Positions 22,398-25,136 of a stretch of 25,136 bases of DNA are shown in pieces (the stretch's first letter is position 1; the number at the start of each line of letters is the position of its first letter). The position numbers and the translations under genes were made by a program. Origin of the DNA: Balneolales bacterium (lineage in GTDB: Bacteria > Bacteroidota > Rhodothermia > Balneolales > Natronogracilivirgulaceae); contig SKNL01000196.1 in assembly GCA_007120555.1 (NCBI GenBank), positions 1 through 25,136 of the forward strand, written 5' to 3'. Below the pieces are notes generated by a model, which was not told where the DNA came from, ran no database searches, and was given only the letters and a program-made list of their open reading frames with translations.

Positions 22398-25136
22398 GTG
22401 GACGCGGTGACCGAAACCGGTGCCTCCTTCGATATCCAGCGGCCAGGCAAGGTCATACCGGAAGGGAAGTCCCAGCAGGATGGTGCGAAGACCGAAACCG
22501 GTTCCGGCAAGAATGGCATCACGGTTGGTTCCGTCCCAGGCTGCACCCATATCAAAAAACATATTGCCCTGGATGTTGTACAACGGTATGATCGGAATGG
22601 GGCCGGGCAGCATGGCTGCTATGAGCGGGAAACGGAATTCCGCATTGAACAATCCGAACCGGTTGCCGATCGCAGAGTTGAAAAAGTGTCCGCGCAGCGG
22701 CAGGGCCGGAATGGTGAAGAAAATATCCTCCAGCCGGTCGGTCTGAAGCGAACCTTCTGCCCAGCGGAAATTGATCCAGTTCTGAATGCCTCCCATGAAG
22801 AAGTTCTGGGCATCCGGGCCGAACGAAGCAGCACCGGTCCCGCGAAAAGCGAAGACATAGCCCATGCCAAGATGGAAATATTGCCGGAAATCACCGATCA
22901 CCGAGGCAAATCCGATGACATCAGAGGAGATGGGCGGACTTCCGGTCAGGCTGACGGCATAACGTCTGCCGGACAGGGGTGCGAGGAATCCCGGACGTGT
23001 AAGGTCACGTGTGAACGTCACTTCCGGATACAGGAAATAGGTATCCTCCGAGTCAGAAACGTTGGCATAAACAAGGCTGAAATCCCGTGAGATATTGATC
23101 AGGCTGACGCCGTAGTCGATTCTGGAGAATTTGTTGAGTGGATACTGGAACTGGAGACCCCCGCCATAGAAGCGGAACCGCACCTGTTCGAAATCAGTGA
23201 AGTCACGGCTCAGCACCAGGAAGTTCCGTGAGGTATGGAAGTAGCGTACCAGGTAATTCGTACGGTTTGCATAATAGCCGTAGCTGACTTCGTAATCACT
23301 GTTACGCAGATCAAACTGCAGGTTCGTGATCAGGTTGATGCGATGGTTACCGAGCAGATCGGAAAAGGTAAAGGCGGCCAGAGCATAGGTTCCGTAGAAT
23401 GTGGATACCCCTCCGGCGGCATAAGTAATGTCCGGGGAGAACTCCAGCCGGTAGCGGCGTGGTATGAAGCGGCCGTCATCGGTGCGGGTCGGCTTTTCTT
23501 CCCGTACCCGTTCCAGGTGTGTTGTGGCGACAAGGTCGTCCAGGTCGTCACCAAAGACATAATTCCTGAAATCGATCACATCCTGATCCACTTCGACGGT
23601 ATCTGCTGCCACCGGATCGTCCTCCGGATCCTCGGGCGCATCCAGTTCCCTTTGTTCTTCGCGGATGAGATCCATGATAGCCGAAGTCTGCCGGACGAGC
23701 TCGGTTGCGCTCATGCGCTGCAGGTCTTCGTCAAACATCTGGAAAGCAAGCCCGATGGCCGGGACGCGTTGCTCAACCGGCTCACGAAGGCGTCGTTCCG
23801 CCCATTGGTTGCGCTGCAACGGTTCCGTTTTACGCCGTTCAAACGGGTTGTCGATAGTGAAGATATGGACAAATCCCCTGTTAAAGGAATTGATAGCGAG
23901 CAGGTTTCCGTCCGCGCTGATCGACATCTGCATGACACCGGTCACCAGGTCCGTGAGCGGGTAGCTCGTCCGGGTTTCCAGGTCCATTTCGTAGACATTC
24001 GGAATGCCGTTCTGGTCGGAAACATAGATGAGCCGGCCATCCTGTGTCATAATGGGACGGGATTCATTCCAGTTTGGAGTGCTTGTCAGGCGCGTGGCGC
24101 GACTGGAGCCAAGCCGGAGCATGTAAATATCGCTCTGGTTGATATTGGGATTCAGCAGAACGTTGTAATTTGTCCGGAATGTATTCACCTGGGTGTGCGG
24201 TCCACGGTCCGACGCAAAAAGAATATATTCCGAGTCATTGGACCATGCGGGATCCCAGTCGCTGAATACGTCATTAGTGGCACTGACGAAGTCACCGCTT
24301 TCCAGATGATATACATAGATGTTTGTAAAAGGTCCGGCGTTGCCCTGGAAAGCGATCTTCTTGCCGTCGGGCGACCATGCTACGGATCCGATGGCATCAA
24401 GTTGCGGGAAGACGATTTTCTGCACCTCTTCGGTCCGGTAGTCCACTATGGCGAGGTCCACGGATCCGCCGGAACGTGTGGAAAGGGCGATTTTTCTTCC
24501 ATCCGGTGACCAGGTGAGATTTGGCCTGAGAATATTGAGCTCTTCAAAATCAACATTGTCCTCACCGCGGATCAGCGTTTTGATGCGGCTTCCGTCGCGC
24601 GCATTAAGTACGATCACGTCAAAAAAGCCCCGGGCATTTGAGATCATGGCTATGCGGTCGCCCTGCGGCGATACGGCAGGGCTTGTGTTGTAGGCCCGGC
24701 GGTACCGGTCTTTGGTAATAAGCCTTCCGATCTCACGCAGGTCTTCGCGGATGGCAATTTCCGGGAAATATGTTTTCCGCAGCGAGTCGTGGAAGCGCTC
24801 GTTGAGTTCGCTCATCGTGAGGCCCGTGGACTGCCGAAGGCCGGCTTCCACGCTTCTGGTCTGGCGGACGTTCTGGAGGATCTCCCCTATCTTTTCACGG
24901 CCATACTCTTCGACGATAAAATTCCAGAAAGCTTGTCCGCCACGATAGGCCATGAATCCGCCCATTTGTGGTATCGGCGGCATCATATTGTTCATTACCG
25001 CCTCGCGCATGAACATATCTGTGTCGGTATCCCATCCAAGTGAGACGTATTCAGACAGTCCTTCCTCAAACCATAAAGGAATCACAAGCTGGATGTTGTT
25101 CTGAATAATGGCCTGGATCGATCCGCCGTAAAACAG
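22371..25136 (-). CDS. Outer-membrane protein: peptidase-like region, TolB-like propeller, Omp85-like barrel (5' end cut)
   Basis: The last 921 residues of a large protein; its start is beyond the right edge, and the frame is open to base 25136. Numbering here starts at the window edge. Residues about 18-28 (VIPLWFEEGLSEYV) look like the downstream Glu ligand of a gluzincin/peptidase-MA-like domain, whose HExxH would lie off-window. About residues 140-440 hold TolB/WD40-like repeats (PQGDRIAMIS, WSPDGRKIALS, WSPDGKKIAFQ, WSNDSEYILFAS, TQDGRLIYVSD). After a charged linker (about 460-555) comes a beta-barrel with LRGHFFNSAIGNRFGLFNAE, the equivalent of the Omp85 LRGY loop, and the C-terminal signal YFSIGLDF. 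Proteins like this occur in Balneolota/Rhodothermota relatives, with unknown function. Confidence 0.85.
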   Translation of the reverse strand: MFYGGSIQAIIQNNIQLVIPLWFEEGLSEYVSLGWDTDTDMFMREAVMNNMMPPIPQMGGFMAYRGGQAFWNFIVEEYGREKIGEILQNVRQTRSVEAGLRQSTGLTMSELNERFHDSLRKTYFPEIAIREDLREIGRLITKDRYRRAYNTSPAVSPQGDRIAMISNARGFFDVIVLNARDGSRIKTLIRGEDNVDFEELNILRPNLTWSPDGRKIALSTRSGGSVDLAIVDYRTEEVQKIVFPQLDAIGSVAWSPDGKKIAFQGNAGPFTNIYVYHLESGDFVSATNDVFSDWDPAWSNDSEYILFASDRGPHTQVNTFRTNYNVLLNPNINQSDIYMLRLGSSRATRLTSTPNWNESRPIMTQDGRLIYVSDQNGIPNVYEMDLETRTSYPLTDLVTGVMQMSISADGNLLAINSFNRGFVHIFTIDNPFERRKTEPLQRNQWAERRLREPVEQRVPAIGLAFQMFDEDLQRMSATELVRQTSAIMDLIREEQRELDAPEDPEDDPVAADTVEVDQDVIDFRNYVFGDDLDDLVATTHLERVREEKPTRTDDGRFIPRRYRLEFSPDITYAAGGVSTFYGTYALAAFTFSDLLGNHRINLITNLQFDLRNSDYEVSYGYYANRTNYLVRYFHTSRNFLVLSRDFTDFEQVRFRFYGGGLQFQYPLNKFSRIDYGVSLINISRDFSLVYANVSDSEDTYFLYPEVTFTRDLTRPGFLAPLSGRRYAVSLTGSPPISSDVIGFASVIGDFRQYFHLGMGYVFAFRGTGAASFGPDAQNFFMGGIQNWINFRWAEGSLQTDRLEDIFFTIPALPLRGHFFNSAIGNRFGLFNAEFRFPLIAAMLPGPIPIIPLYNIQGNMFFDMGAAWDGTNRDAILAGTGFGLRTILLGLPFRYDLAWPLDIEGGTGFGHRVHYFSIGLDF

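Noticed and set aside
23235..24509. Plus-strand open frame of 424 codons opposite the barrel/propeller gene
   Set aside because: Shadow of the propeller and barrel coding sequence, which has clear repeat motifs in its own frame.

Overview
The window looks like a chromosomal segment from a Bacteroidota-related bacterium, most likely the Balneolota/Rhodothermota side of that assemblage. This is inferred from gene content and not from a marker gene: a Bacteroidota-style ATP synthase order downstream of a bactofilin and an M23 peptidase, a type IX secretion plug-family (DUF5103) protein, a large outer-membrane protein joining a peptidase-like region, a TolB-like propeller and an Omp85-like barrel, mostly weak Shine-Dalgarno sites, and several TAnnTTTG-type -7 promoter boxes. 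There is no rRNA, tRNA, CRISPR array or intact transposon.

Left part (1-6517, all minus strand). A probable long transcription unit starts with a membrane-anchored M23 endopeptidase and a bactofilin, then AtpZ, a four-helix AtpI-position protein, and the F1Fo ATP synthase genes atpB, atpE, atpF, atpH and the start of atpA, which runs off the left edge. The c subunit has the proton-type ligand pattern. Upstream lies guaB (IMP dehydrogenase) as a separate minus-strand gene.

Middle part (6604-13232, plus strand). This is a small surface-polysaccharide cluster: a WecE-type sugar aminotransferase, a decayed C-terminal remnant of a FemAB/GNAT-type acyltransferase, a Wzx-like flippase, two GT4 glycosyltransferases and a GT2 glycosyltransferase. 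Between flippase and first glycosyltransferase is a degenerate 20-bp tandem array that may be the solo end of an IS21-like element. The remnant and the array both suggest past rearrangement. A small unknown gene (13260-13598, minus) follows, then a CPA2-type cation/proton antiporter with C-terminal Usp-like domains.

Right part. folD and a regulatory PTS EIIA (PtsN-like) gene lie on the minus strand behind a recognisable -7 box. Divergent from them is a compact plus-strand run: ccmB, a DNA polymerase III delta-prime-like gene with an intact P-loop but no zinc cysteines, dapF with a proline-rich insertion, and the T9SS plug-family gene. Convergent to it, and truncated by the right edge, is the peptidase/propeller/barrel gene. 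A second, out-of-frame copy of its C-terminal beta-signal lies just past its stop codon.

I see no clearly new defence or mobile system. The most unusual items are the duplicated OMP tail, the IS21-like repeat array, the acyltransferase remnant, the three-part outer-membrane protein, and the delta-prime subunit without its zinc module.
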